From LW23 sp041287705 (GTDB lineage Bacteria > Verrucomicrobiota > Verrucomicrobiia > Methylacidiphilales > UBA1321), in the NCBI GenBank assembly GCA_041287705.1, contig JBGGNE010000009.1:1-25438 (forward strand): a stretch of 25,438 nt of DNA. The letters run 5' to 3'. This document shows, piece after piece, positions 1 through 6,661 of this stretch (position 1 is its first letter; every line of letters starts with the position of its first letter). The translations under genes and the position numbers were made by a program. The notes below the pieces were generated by a model that worked only from the letters and a program-made list of their open reading frames with translations, had not been told where the DNA came from and did no database searches.

Positions 1-193
1 CCTCCGTACCTCCGGTCTGGTGAACGGTCGCTGGGACGGCATCAAGGTGCTGGCCAATGGCGAACTGACGCGCAAGCTGACCGTTAAGGTCAACGCCATC
101 AGCGCGGCAGCCAAGGAAAAGATCGAGAGCCTGGGCGGCACCGTCGAGATTCTGCCCAAGGCGAAGAAGAACGCGGAAGTTGCGGCCGCCTGA
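1..193 (+). CDS. rplO: 50S ribosomal protein L15, C-terminal part
   Basis: Only the last 63 codons are in the window; the first complete codon begins at base 2 and the gene ends with TGA. The visible protein has the L15 C-terminal pattern: a segment reading LTRKLTVKVNAIS, then AKEKIESLGGTVEIL, followed by a short Lys/Ala tail. L15 is a late-assembly protein of the large ribosomal subunit. Its position directly before secY is the normal end of the spc operon, which supports the call. The start and N-terminal half lie outside the window. A strong terminator follows 53 bases after the stop, so this transcript may end here instead of running into secY. Confidence 0.9.
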   Translation, partial: LRTSGLVNGRWDGIKVLANGELTRKLTVKVNAISAAAKEKIESLGGTVEILPKAKKNAEVAAA

Positions 194-246
194 TCGGCGT
201 TGCGCGATAGATCCAAGTTCCTGACGCCAATTGTTTGTTTGTCCGA

Positions 247-281
247 AAAGCCCGCCGCCACAATGGCGGGCTTTGTTTTTT
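247..281 (+). terminator. Intrinsic terminator between rplO and secY
   Basis: A perfect 10-bp stem, AAAGCCCGCC (247-256) with GGCGGGCTTT (265-274), encloses an 8-nt loop and is followed by a G and six T residues (276-281). This is a textbook Rho-independent terminator. It lies inside what is a continuous operon in many bacteria, so secY and the genes after it probably need their own promoter. A TTGACA box at 293-298 is a possible -35 element, but I see only a poor -10 match (CACATT at 316-321). Confidence 0.85.
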
Positions 282-428
282 AGTAGATCTGCTTGACAGC
301 CGCTTTACCTTTTCCCACATTGCCCGTTCGATCATTCGACTTGATCGTGAGGGGATGAGCGGAAACGGGTTGGCGGTTTCGCGCATTATCCCCTCAGCAG
401 AGCCTTAGTCCGCCGAAATATCACCTCC

Positions 429-1916
429 ATGCTCTCCGCTTTCACTAATGTCTTAAAAATAGAGGAACTCAGGAAGCGCATCCTGTTTACCCTCGCGATG
501 ATCTTCATCGTGCGCCTAGGCGCCGCGATTCCCTGCCCGGGTATCAACACCAATGTTCTTGCGGAGTACTTCAAGCTGGAACAATCGAAGAACGGCTTTG
601 TCGGTCTTCTGAACATTTTTACGGGTGGCGCACTGGAAAACTGCGCCATATTCTCGCTGTCCATCATGCCGTACATCAGTGCGAGCATCATGATTCAGCT
701 TATGACCGCCGTTGTACCGAGCCTGAGCAAAATGGCGCGGGAAGAAGGCGGACGCCAAAAGATAACGCAGTATACGCGTTACTTCACGATCGTGCTGTGC
801 CTGTTCCAGGGCTACATGCTGGCCGTGGCGTTCCAGAACCCGCAGAACATCGGCCTGTTGCCTGGTATTGACCGGGTTATTGAGCAGGTAGGTCCGCTGG
901 TGCCTGTAAAGGGCTGGCTGTTCAACTTCACGACGGTTATTGCGCTGACGAGCGGCACGATGCTGCTGATGTGGCTGGGCGAGCAGATTACGGATAAGGG
1001 TATCGGCAACGGTATCTCGGTTGTCATCACCGTCGGTATCGTGGCCAGGCTCCCAACCGCGCTGTTGCAGGCGTGGCAGATTCTGATGCCTTCGAGCACC
1101 AACAGCGCTTCCTTCGCCAGTCCGCTTTTGCTGGTGGTCATGCTCTTCTTCCTCATCGTGGTCATCGCGGCGACTATTGCGATTACCCAGGCTGTGCGGC
1201 GTCTGCCAGTGCAGTATGCCAAGCAGGTCCGCGGTAACAAGATGTTCCAGGGTCAGACCCAGGTACTGCCGCTGAAGGTGAATTATGCGGGCGTTATGCC
1301 GATCATCTTCGCTCAGTCGATTCTGATCTTCCCGACGCTGCTGATCAACCTGATCCCCGGCGTGCCGTGGGCGGGTGCACTGGCGGCCGAGCTGGCTCAT
1401 GGTTTCACGCACTATCTGATGTATGTGGCGATGATTCTGTTCTTCTCGTATTTCTGGGTGGCAACGCAGTTCAACCCGATCCAGATTGCGGATGATCTGA
1501 AGCGTCACAATGGCCTGATCCCCGGATATCGCCCCGGTCCTGACACTGCCGCGTATCTGGATTATGTGATGACGCGTCTGACTCTTGCCGGTGCAATATT
1601 CCTGACGGTTCTGGCTATCCTGCCTTCCGCCGTTCAGCAGCTCATGAATATCCCGCTGAATACCGCGCAGTTCTTCGGCGGAACCAGCCTCCTGATCATC
1701 GTGGGCGTTATGCTTGATACGATGCGCCAGATGGAAACGTACCTCCTGCAGCGCCATTATGATGGCTTCCTGAAGAAAGGCCGTGTTCGCACGCGTTCGG
1801 CTTCCGCCATGCATCCGACAGCGACGTATCAGGAGCATCCCGCCATGCTGTGGCTGTATGTGGGTATCGCCGTTCTGGTGATCCTGACAGCCATTATTAA
1901 GCTGGCGTGGGCATAA
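429..1916 (+). CDS. secY: Protein translocase subunit SecY
   Basis: SecY is the channel-forming subunit of the inner-membrane Sec translocon; it works with SecE, SecG and SecA, or with the ribosome. The 495-aa product is somewhat longer than the roughly 440 aa of E. coli SecY. It has about ten hydrophobic segments and family landmarks: GGALENCAIFSLSIMPYISA (TM2 region), AREEGGRQKITQYTRY, YAGVMPIIFAQS, and the cytosolic loop HNGLIPGYRPGPDTAAYLDY. The N-terminus (ELRKRILFTLAMI...IPCPGI) aligns with other SecY starts, so the ATG at 429 is preferred, although CATCACCTCC-like bases and no Shine-Dalgarno sequence precede it. The next gene is map; adk, often placed between them, is absent. Transcription probably starts after the terminator upstream. 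Confidence 0.97.
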   Translation: MLSAFTNVLKIEELRKRILFTLAMIFIVRLGAAIPCPGINTNVLAEYFKLEQSKNGFVGLLNIFTGGALENCAIFSLSIMPYISASIMIQLMTAVVPSLSKMAREEGGRQKITQYTRYFTIVLCLFQGYMLAVAFQNPQNIGLLPGIDRVIEQVGPLVPVKGWLFNFTTVIALTSGTMLLMWLGEQITDKGIGNGISVVITVGIVARLPTALLQAWQILMPSSTNSASFASPLLLVVMLFFLIVVIAATIAITQAVRRLPVQYAKQVRGNKMFQGQTQVLPLKVNYAGVMPIIFAQSILIFPTLLINLIPGVPWAGALAAELAHGFTHYLMYVAMILFFSYFWVATQFNPIQIADDLKRHNGLIPGYRPGPDTAAYLDYVMTRLTLAGAIFLTVLAILPSAVQQLMNIPLNTAQFFGGTSLLIIVGVMLDTMRQMETYLLQRHYDGFLKKGRVRTRSASAMHPTATYQEHPAMLWLYVGIAVLVILTAIIKLAWA

Positions 1917-1941
1917 CCCGCATCTTAAGATAAGGTAGTAA

Positions 1942-1974
1942 GGGAAGCCTTTGCTGAAGAGGCAGGGGCTTCCC
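1942..1974 (+). other. Hairpin between secY and map
   Basis: GGGAAGCC (1942-1949) pairs perfectly with GGCTTCCC (1967-1974); two G-T pairs and an inner TGC/GCA extend the stem to about 13 bp around a 7-nt loop. Only a weak T-rich stretch (GCTTTGCT) follows. It may be a partial terminator or an mRNA-processing or stability element that lowers expression of map relative to secY. Confidence 0.5.
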
Positions 1975-2046
1975 GCTTTGCTGACTCATTCAGATTTCTT
2001 ACCCAAACAGACGTTACCGATAACGCATTTGCATTGACCTGCCGCT

Positions 2047-2826
2047 ATGCCGATCCCCATTAAGAATGCCCGCGATGTTGAGCATATGCGCGATAGCTGC
2101 CGTGCGGTTGCTGAGATCCTGGAGCAACTGAAGCTATTTGTGCAGCCGGGCGTTACCACTCGGGAAGTCGATCTGTTGGCGGGCAAACTGATTGCGGACC
2201 GCGGCGGCATAAGCCCATTTTTGAATTATAAAGGTTTCCCCGGGCATATCTGCATTTCCGTAAACGAAGAAGTCGTGCACGGTATCGGCGGTTCCCGCCG
2301 CATCCAGTTTGGCGATATCGTCACGCTGGACGTGGGTATTGTTCTGAACGGATGGGTAGGGGATGGAGCTACCACATTGCCTGTCGGGCAGGTGGATCCC
2401 GCCGTGCTTCGGCTGCTGGATGCCACCCAGGAAGCACTGGCGGCTGGTATTGCCCAGGCGCGACCCGGAAAGCGTGTGGGGAATATCTCGAACGCGATTG
2501 AAAAGTGCGTTCACCGTTACGGTTATTCCATCGTAACAGATTTTGTTGGCCACGGTGTCGGTCGGAAGTTGCATGAAGAGCCGCACATCCCTAACTTCGG
2601 GCGTCCTAACGACGGACCTGAGCTAAAGCCGGGTATGACCCTGGCGATTGAACCGATGGTAAATATGGGTCGGGCAGAGGTACGCATACTTGCGGACAAC
2701 TGGACGGCCGTAACCCGCGATGGTAAACCTTCGGCCCATTTTGAGCATACGGTCCTTGTTACGGAAAGGGAACCCGAGATCCTGACATGTTTGACCACAA
2801 CCGAATCGAAGTTGAAGGAACAGTAA
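2047..2826 (+). CDS. map: Type I methionine aminopeptidase
   Basis: Removes the initiator methionine from nascent proteins in the cytosol, using a dinuclear metal centre. The 259-aa length is normal for the bacterial type I enzyme. All five metal ligands are visible: D95 (in TLDVG), D106 (in WVGDGA), H169 (in FVGHGVGRKLHEEP), E202 (in AIEPM) and E233 (in HFEHTV). Each is two residues earlier than in the E. coli enzyme. The catalytic histidines H78 and H176 are also present. No Shine-Dalgarno sequence precedes the ATG. Its place between secY and infA is common when adk is missing. The last 13 codons and the stop overlap the start of infA in another frame, so the two genes are probably translationally coupled. 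Confidence 0.97.
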   Translation: MPIPIKNARDVEHMRDSCRAVAEILEQLKLFVQPGVTTREVDLLAGKLIADRGGISPFLNYKGFPGHICISVNEEVVHGIGGSRRIQFGDIVTLDVGIVLNGWVGDGATTLPVGQVDPAVLRLLDATQEALAAGIAQARPGKRVGNISNAIEKCVHRYGYSIVTDFVGHGVGRKLHEEPHIPNFGRPNDGPELKPGMTLAIEPMVNMGRAEVRILADNWTAVTRDGKPSAHFEHTVLVTEREPEILTCLTTTESKLKEQ

Positions 2827-3020
2827 TTGAGGAGCTGCCGAACGCTGTCTTCCGCGTTGAGCTGAAGAGCGGTCATCGCGCTCTGGCCCGTGTTTCCGGA
2901 GAACTTCGATTAAGTTTCATTCGGGTCTTGCCAGGCGACAGGGTTTTGGTAGAGTTCTCACCTTACGACCTCTCGCGGGGTCGCATTATTGTGCGTAATG
3001 AAGACGGGAAACCGTCCTGA
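2787..3020 (+). CDS. infA: Translation initiation factor IF-1
   Basis: IF-1 binds the A site of the 30S subunit during initiation. The 77-aa product is a single S1-type OB fold: IEVEGTVIEELPNAVFRVEL, then SGHRALARVSGELR, then IRVLPGDRVLVEFSPYDLSRGRI. The alignment with E. coli IF-1 begins at the first residues (DNIEMQGTVLETLPN against HNRIEVEGTVIEELPN), which fixes the ATG inside the map coding region and means the genes overlap by 40 bases. No later in-frame Met or GTG would keep the first beta strand. A short C-terminal tail (NEDGKPS) follows the fold. It lies just upstream of rpmJ, as in many bacteria. Confidence 0.95.
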   Translation: MFDHNRIEVEGTVIEELPNAVFRVELKSGHRALARVSGELRLSFIRVLPGDRVLVEFSPYDLSRGRIIVRNEDGKPS

Positions 3021-3268
3021 TGCACAGCATGTAACCTGCGTTGGCAGAAGACTTTAACTGGTATTGCGTGAAGCGCTCCGGCGTATTTGTCGAAGAGCTT
3101 CACTTGCTGCCGTTACAGCACCTCATTTTCCCAATAATTTTCGCGAAATCTCAGTCTTGCCCCTGACTTTGCGATTACTTCAGCTCGAAAGAATGAATTT
3201 TTCGAGTGAAGCAATAACCAAACCTCATTGAAGGCACCATGGGCAAGCCCGCCGGAAGGCACAGGCTT

Positions 3269-3385
3269 ATGAAAGTAAGAGCATCAGTTAAACGGCGAAC
3301 GGCCGACTGCCAGGTCGTCCGTCGTAAAGGCCGTATCTATGTCATTAACAAGAAGAACCCCCGTCTGAAGCAGCGCCAGGGCTAA
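3269..3385 (+). CDS. rpmJ: 50S ribosomal protein L36, zinc-free form
   Basis: A 38-aa very basic protein beginning MKVRASVKRR and ending NPRLKQRQG, exactly the family length and ends. In zinc-binding L36 the metal is held by C11, C14, C27 and H33. Here those positions are T11, C14, N27 and L33, so this is a C-minus form unlikely to bind zinc. The ATG at 3269 has GGAAGG about 10 bases upstream, one of the few Shine-Dalgarno-like sites in this operon. An in-frame ATG at 3239 would add ten residues, but the family start argues for the shorter form. The 248-base gap after infA is long for this operon and holds only short inverted repeats (3068-3103 and 3184-3206). Confidence 0.92.
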   Translation: MKVRASVKRRTADCQVVRRKGRIYVINKKNPRLKQRQG

Positions 3386-3439
3386 AGCTCTGTTCTTCTT
3401 ATCCTCTCATCACCAAGAAGACCAGTCAGCACCGCTGTC

Positions 3440-3455
3440 GGAATATAGTTATTCC
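3440..3455 (+). other. Short hairpin in the rpsM leader
   Basis: GGAATA-TAGT-TATTCC forms a perfect 6-bp stem with a 4-nt loop, about 48 bases before rpsM. In E. coli the leader before rpsM binds ribosomal protein S4 and represses the alpha operon. This hairpin sits at an equivalent position, but I see no convincing match to the E. coli pseudoknot. Confidence 0.3.
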
Positions 3456-3503
3456 AACGCATACGCTGCTTAGCCTTCGTCAACAGTCCCAAGAAATTCT
3501 TCT

Positions 3504-3887
3504 ATGCCTCGCCTCCTCGGTATCGATATTCCCGGAGAAAAGCGTATTGAGTACTCTCTGCCGTACATCTACGGCATTGGTCTCTCTCGCGCCAAGCTCA
3601 TCCTGGAGCAAGCGGAAATTGACCCCAATCTTCGCGCCAAGAATCTGACGGATCAGCAGATCAACCGGATCATCCAGATCATTCAGGAAAACAAGTACAT
3701 CATCGAAGGTGATCTTCGCCGCGAACTTCAGCAGAACCTGAAGCGCCTGCAGGCGATCAACAGCTACCGTGGCATTCGCCATCGTCGCGGCCTTCCTGTT
3801 CGTGGTCAGCGCACCGGTACCAACGCCCGTACCCGCAAGGGCCCGCGTAAGACCGTCGGCGTACAGCGCAGCAAGGATAAGAAATAA
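3504..3887 (+). CDS. rpsM: 30S ribosomal protein S13
   Basis: S13 sits in the head of the small subunit and contacts the P-site tRNA and the L5/L31 bridges. The 127-aa protein starts MPRLLGIDIPGEKRIEYSLP with the helix-hairpin-helix segment YIYGIGLSRAKLIL. It ends with the typical basic tail containing YRGIRHRRGLPVRGQRT and ARTRKGPRKTV. Length and both ends match the family, so the start is secure, though only AT-rich bases and no Shine-Dalgarno sequence precede it. The TAA stop merges directly with the first copy of an intergenic palindromic repeat. It is the first gene of the alpha-operon block rpsM-rpsK-rpsD-rpoA-rplQ. Confidence 0.97.
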   Translation: MPRLLGIDIPGEKRIEYSLPYIYGIGLSRAKLILEQAEIDPNLRAKNLTDQQINRIIQIIQENKYIIEGDLRRELQQNLKRLQAINSYRGIRHRRGLPVRGQRTGTNARTRKGPRKTVGVQRSKDKK

Positions 3888-3922
3888 CCAGCGCCTGCGT
3901 GACGCTGGTCCCCGCAAGGGGA
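3887..3922 (+). repeat. Intergenic palindromic repeat, copy A
   Basis: Starts on the last base of the rpsM stop codon. ACCAGCG (3887-3893) pairs with CGCTGGT (3903-3909). The stretch CTGCGTGACGCTGG (3895-3908) matches 13 of 14 bases of the core of copy C read in the opposite direction. A second hairpin follows at once, TCCCC-GCAA-GGGGA (3909-3922), closed by a GNRA-type tetraloop and then ATCC. It has the same plan as the other copies: core palindrome, then a second hairpin, then a GATCC-like end. Confidence 0.6.
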
Positions 3923-3979
3923 TCCTGTCCCCGCGACCTACTTGCGTTTTAACTGAAAACATTCCTGGATTAATTCTGT

Positions 3980-4525
3980 ATGTCTGAAACTCCCAAAGAT
4001 GCAGCGAAGCCCGCAAAAGCGGCTGCTGCAACCCCGAAAGCTCCCAAGGCTGCCGGTAAAGCCCCTGCCAAGGACAAAAAGGCCGAAGCCGCTCCCGTAG
4101 AGTCGACTTCCCTCAGCCTTTCCCTGGACCCGAATGATATCGAAAAGCCGAAGATCATTAAGGCCAAAGGCAGCAAGAACATTACGAGCGGCATCGCCCA
4201 CATTCTGGCGACGTTCAATAACACCATCGTTTCCATCACGGACCTCAGCGGTAACGTGATCGGCTGGTCCTCCGCCGGCAAGTGCGGCTACCGTGGCTCC
4301 AAGAAGTCCACCGCGTATGTCGCTCAGGTCGTCGCCCAGGATGCATGCCGTCAGGCCATGGGTCATGGACTTAAGGAAGTGATCGTGCGCGTAACCGGCC
4401 CGGGCACGGGTCGTGAATCTGCCATCCGTGCGTTTCAGGCCATCGGCCTGGAAGTCAGCTCCATCACGGACGTCACCCCTGTTCCGCACAACGGCTGCCG
4501 CCCCCGCAAGCAGCGCCGCGTGTAA
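3980..4525 (+). CDS. rpsK: 30S ribosomal protein S11 with long N-terminal extension
   Basis: S11 forms part of the platform of the small subunit near the mRNA exit. The conserved domain runs from about residue 65 to the end: GIAHILATFNNTIVSITD, GNVIGWSSAGKCGYRGSKK, VTGPGTGRESAIRAFQ, and the C-terminal VTPVPHNGCRPRKQRRV. The protein has 181 residues against about 129 in E. coli. The extra 55 or so N-terminal residues are Ala/Lys/Pro-rich (repeated KAP, KAA and PAK units) and resemble histone-H1-like tails. A downstream in-frame start would have to fall inside the conserved domain, and none is seen, so the extension appears real. No Shine-Dalgarno sequence precedes the start. Confidence 0.95.
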   Translation: MSETPKDAAKPAKAAAATPKAPKAAGKAPAKDKKAEAAPVESTSLSLSLDPNDIEKPKIIKAKGSKNITSGIAHILATFNNTIVSITDLSGNVIGWSSAGKCGYRGSKKSTAYVAQVVAQDACRQAMGHGLKEVIVRVTGPGTGRESAIRAFQAIGLEVSSITDVTPVPHNGCRPRKQRRV

Positions 4526-4558
4526 TTGAGCATCAACCTTATTTCCTAGTTACCTAAC

Positions 4559-5167
4559 ATGTCCCGTTATACTGGTCCCCGCACGAAGAAGAGCCGCCGC
4601 TATGGCGTCCTTCTTTACGGCCCGAGCAAATCCTTCGAGCGGAAGAATTATCCGCCAGGCGTTCACGGCGAAAAAGGCCGTCGCAAACAGACGGATTTCG
4701 CCACCGGCCTCGCTGAAAAGCAGAAGCTCCGTCTGATGTACGGTCTGCAGGAAAAGCAGTTCCGCCGCTACTTCGAAATCGCGCTGCACCGCCGCGGTAT
4801 CACCGGCGAGACGCTGCTCCAGCTCCTGGAGTCCCGCCTCGACAACATGGTGTATCGCCTCGGCTTCGCACCTTCGCGCCGCGCCTCCCGTCAGATGGTG
4901 AACCACGGCCACATCGCCGTGAATGGCCGCAAGGTCACGATCGCCAGCTACCTGACCCGCGTTGGTGAAGTCATCTCCGTCCGCGAAAACGCGGTGAGCC
5001 GTCAGCTCGCCACGAAAGGCCTGGAAACCACCCAGGTTCAGCCCGTGCCGGACTGGCTGCAGATCAATCGTGAGAGCATGAAGGGTGAAGTCAAGCGCGT
5101 ACCCACCCGCGACGAAATCGCCCCGATTGTCAACGAGCAGCTCATCGTCGAGTTCTACTCGCGCTAA
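4559..5167 (+). CDS. rpsD: 30S ribosomal protein S4
   Basis: S4 is a primary 16S rRNA-binding protein that nucleates 30S assembly; in many bacteria it also represses the alpha operon. The 202-aa protein has the N-terminal domain (MSRYTGPRTKKSRRYG, YPPGVHGEKGRRK) and the S4 RNA-binding domain (LLQLLESRLDNMVYRLGF, RASRQMVNHGHIAVNGR, SYLTRVGEVISVRE). It ends INRESMKG...NEQLIVEFYSR. There is no N-terminal zinc-binding Cys cluster, so it is a C-minus S4. The ATG follows CTAGTTACCTAAC, with no Shine-Dalgarno sequence. A 358-base gap, long for this operon, separates it from rpoA. Confidence 0.97.
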   Translation: MSRYTGPRTKKSRRYGVLLYGPSKSFERKNYPPGVHGEKGRRKQTDFATGLAEKQKLRLMYGLQEKQFRRYFEIALHRRGITGETLLQLLESRLDNMVYRLGFAPSRRASRQMVNHGHIAVNGRKVTIASYLTRVGEVISVRENAVSRQLATKGLETTQVQPVPDWLQINRESMKGEVKRVPTRDEIAPIVNEQLIVEFYSR

Positions 5168-5208
5168 CCAGCCTGACGCCGGACCCTGTTTTTCGGACAG
5201 GTTCCGGT
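5168..5208 (+). repeat. Intergenic palindromic repeat, copy B
   Basis: Begins with the first base after the rpsD stop. The first 21 bases, from ACCAGCCTGACG to GGACCCT, match 19 of 21 bases of the reversed end of copy C. A hairpin follows: GCCGGA (5178-5183) and CCTGT (5185-5189) pair with ACAGG (5197-5201) and TCCGGT (5203-5208), with one C/T mismatch and one G-T pair. No T-run follows. Confidence 0.6.
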
Positions 5209-5359
5209 GTCTTCGCTCTACAGTCTGCCCTTCGCATTACTTTCCTGGCTGTCATTCAGTCCGGAGATGTATCGGAGGGCTCCGCTGTTTTCGGGTCGAG
5301 CCCCGGCTCTTCTCCCCCAATTTCCTCAGAGTCCGCCCTGTCAGCCTGTCAGTGATTTC
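5209..5359. other. Gene-free stretch between repeat copies B and C
   Basis: This is the middle of the 358-base rpsD-rpoA gap, bracketed by repeat copies in opposite orientation. I find no supported gene, no RNA with a known fold, and no convincing promoter. It is pyrimidine-rich (many CT and CC runs). The short open frames crossing it start inside rpsD or in non-coding sequence and resemble nothing I recognise. Confidence 0.5.
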
Positions 5360-5429
5360 AGTGCGGCGATGGATCCCATCCGCAGCGACGACAAAGTCGT
5401 CAGCCGCAGGGTCCAGCGTCACGCTGGTC
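5360..5429 (-). repeat. Intergenic palindromic repeat, copy C
   Basis: Three parts are visible. First is AGTGCGGCGATGGATCCC at 5360-5377. Next is a perfect hairpin GACGAC-AAA-GTCGTC (5387-5401). Last is a perfect 15-nt palindrome CCAGCGTCACGCTGG (5413-5427). Bases 5384-5429 align without gaps to 9764-9809 (copy E) with 39 of 46 identical. One difference is a compensatory pair change in the hairpin stem (A-T here, G-C in copy E). Taking the core as sense when it reads GCGTGACGC, this copy lies on the minus strand. Confidence 0.75.
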
Positions 5430-5525
5430 CGTTAACCCCTCACACTACCTAACTTCGACTGTTGGTCCGCCTGCGCACTCGGCATATGACGCCGGGCGGG
5501 AAACCCAGTCCACGAGATACACCAC

Positions 5526-6536
5526 ATGCCAATCCGCCTCGGTCGTTTTGAAATGCCCAGCCGCCTCGCCAAAATCGAGGAATCGGCTACGCCCACGTAC
5601 GCTAAGTTCATCGCCGAGCCCTTCGAAATGGGCTATGGCCACACGCTCGGTAACTCGCTCCGCCGCGTTCTGCTCTCCTCCCTGGAAGGCGCCGCCATCA
5701 CCAGCGCGAAGATTGAAGGCGCCCAGCACGAATTCTGCACGCTGCCCGGCGTGGTGGAAGATGTCACCGACATCGTGCTGAACCTGAAGAAGATCCTCTT
5801 CAAGGTGACGAACCGCGAGCCCCGCACGCTGTTCCTGAACGTAACGAAGGAAGGCCCTGTTACCGCCGGTGACATCCGCCTGGATGCCGGTGTGGAACTG
5901 CTGAATCCCGAACAGGTTATCGCCACCCTGGACAAGAAACAGCGTTTCGAAGCTGAATTCGAAATCAAGGTAGGCCGCGGTTATGTGAGCGCGGATAACA
6001 ACAAGCGTCCGGAACAGTCCATCGGCGTCATCCCGATCGATTCCCTGTTCTCCCCTGTTCGCAAGGTCAAGTACTCCGTCGAAAACACCCGCGTGGGTCA
6101 GCGCACGGATTATGACAAGCTGAACCTGGAAGTCTGGACGGACGGTCGCCTGACCCCCGATGAAGCGCTTCTGCAGTCCAGCGCCATTCTGCGGCATCAT
6201 CTGGATCTCTTCGTCAACTTTGACAAAGAGCCCATCATATTTGAGCCCACGACGCCTTCCGCCAGCCCCGAGAACACGAAGCTCAAGAAGCTGCTCAATA
6301 TGAGCGTCAATGAGATTGAGCTCTCCGTCCGCGCGGCAAACTGCCTGAACAACGCGAACATCACAACCGTCGGCCAACTGGCCATGAAGACGGAGGCGGA
6401 AATGCTGAAGTACCGTAACTTCGGTAAGAAGTCGCTGAACGAGATCAAGGACAAGCTTTCCCAGCTCGGTCTGTCCCTCGGAATGAAGATTGACGGCAGC
6501 CTGCTTGAGTCTCCTGCCGAAGCCCTGAAAGAATAA
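5526..6536 (+). CDS. rpoA: DNA-directed RNA polymerase alpha subunit
   Basis: Alpha nucleates assembly of RNA polymerase and contacts upstream promoter DNA and activators. The 336-aa product has both domains. The N-terminal dimerisation domain carries GYGHTLGNSLRRVLLSSLEG at residues 36-55. The C-terminal domain, from about residue 255, has NEIELSVRAANCL, where R269 corresponds to E. coli R265, the main DNA-contacting residue. It ends with helices of the form YRNFGKKSLNEIKDKL. Length matches the family (329 in E. coli). The start at MPIRLGRFEMP is supported by a typical alpha N-terminus soon after, though no Shine-Dalgarno sequence precedes it. A repeat copy lies on each side of the gene. Confidence 0.98.
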   Translation: MPIRLGRFEMPSRLAKIEESATPTYAKFIAEPFEMGYGHTLGNSLRRVLLSSLEGAAITSAKIEGAQHEFCTLPGVVEDVTDIVLNLKKILFKVTNREPRTLFLNVTKEGPVTAGDIRLDAGVELLNPEQVIATLDKKQRFEAEFEIKVGRGYVSADNNKRPEQSIGVIPIDSLFSPVRKVKYSVENTRVGQRTDYDKLNLEVWTDGRLTPDEALLQSSAILRHHLDLFVNFDKEPIIFEPTTPSASPENTKLKKLLNMSVNEIELSVRAANCLNNANITTVGQLAMKTEAEMLKYRNFGKKSLNEIKDKLSQLGLSLGMKIDGSLLESPAEALKE

Positions 6537-6550
6537 CTGCAGTTTTAACC

Positions 6551-6609
6551 TCAGCGTGACGCTGCATACTGTGGCCGGAGGCATCGCCTCAGCCCGGGCT
6601 GGATGATCC
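6551..6609 (+). repeat. Intergenic palindromic repeat, copy D
   Basis: Lies 14 bases after the rpoA stop. CAGCGTGACGCTG (6552-6564) is a perfect 13-nt palindrome identical to the reversed core of copy C. It is followed by a looser match (ACTGTGGCCG against CCTGCGGCTG) and a second hairpin, GAGGC-ATC-GCCTC (6578-6590). The element ends GGATGATCC, comparable to GGATGGGATCC in reversed copy C. The second stem is conserved as a structure while its bases differ from the other copies. Confidence 0.65.
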
Positions 6610-6661
6610 TTTCGTCCGACCCAACAGGTGCAGCGTTGCAAGCCCAACACGACAAAGTACC

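Noticed and set aside
516..1838. Long open frame (440 codons) antisense to secY
   Set aside because: It lies wholly inside secY on the other strand, is rich in His, Arg and Gln, lacks hydrophobic segments or domains, and is a typical shadow of a real gene.
2336..2350. CGTCACGCTGG-like stretch in map as another repeat copy
   Set aside because: It encodes the conserved IVTLDVG segment with metal ligand D95, and no second hairpin follows; a chance match.
5445..6650. Open frame of 401 codons antisense to rpoA
   Set aside because: It mirrors rpoA and has no recognisable domain; the sense gene is beyond doubt.
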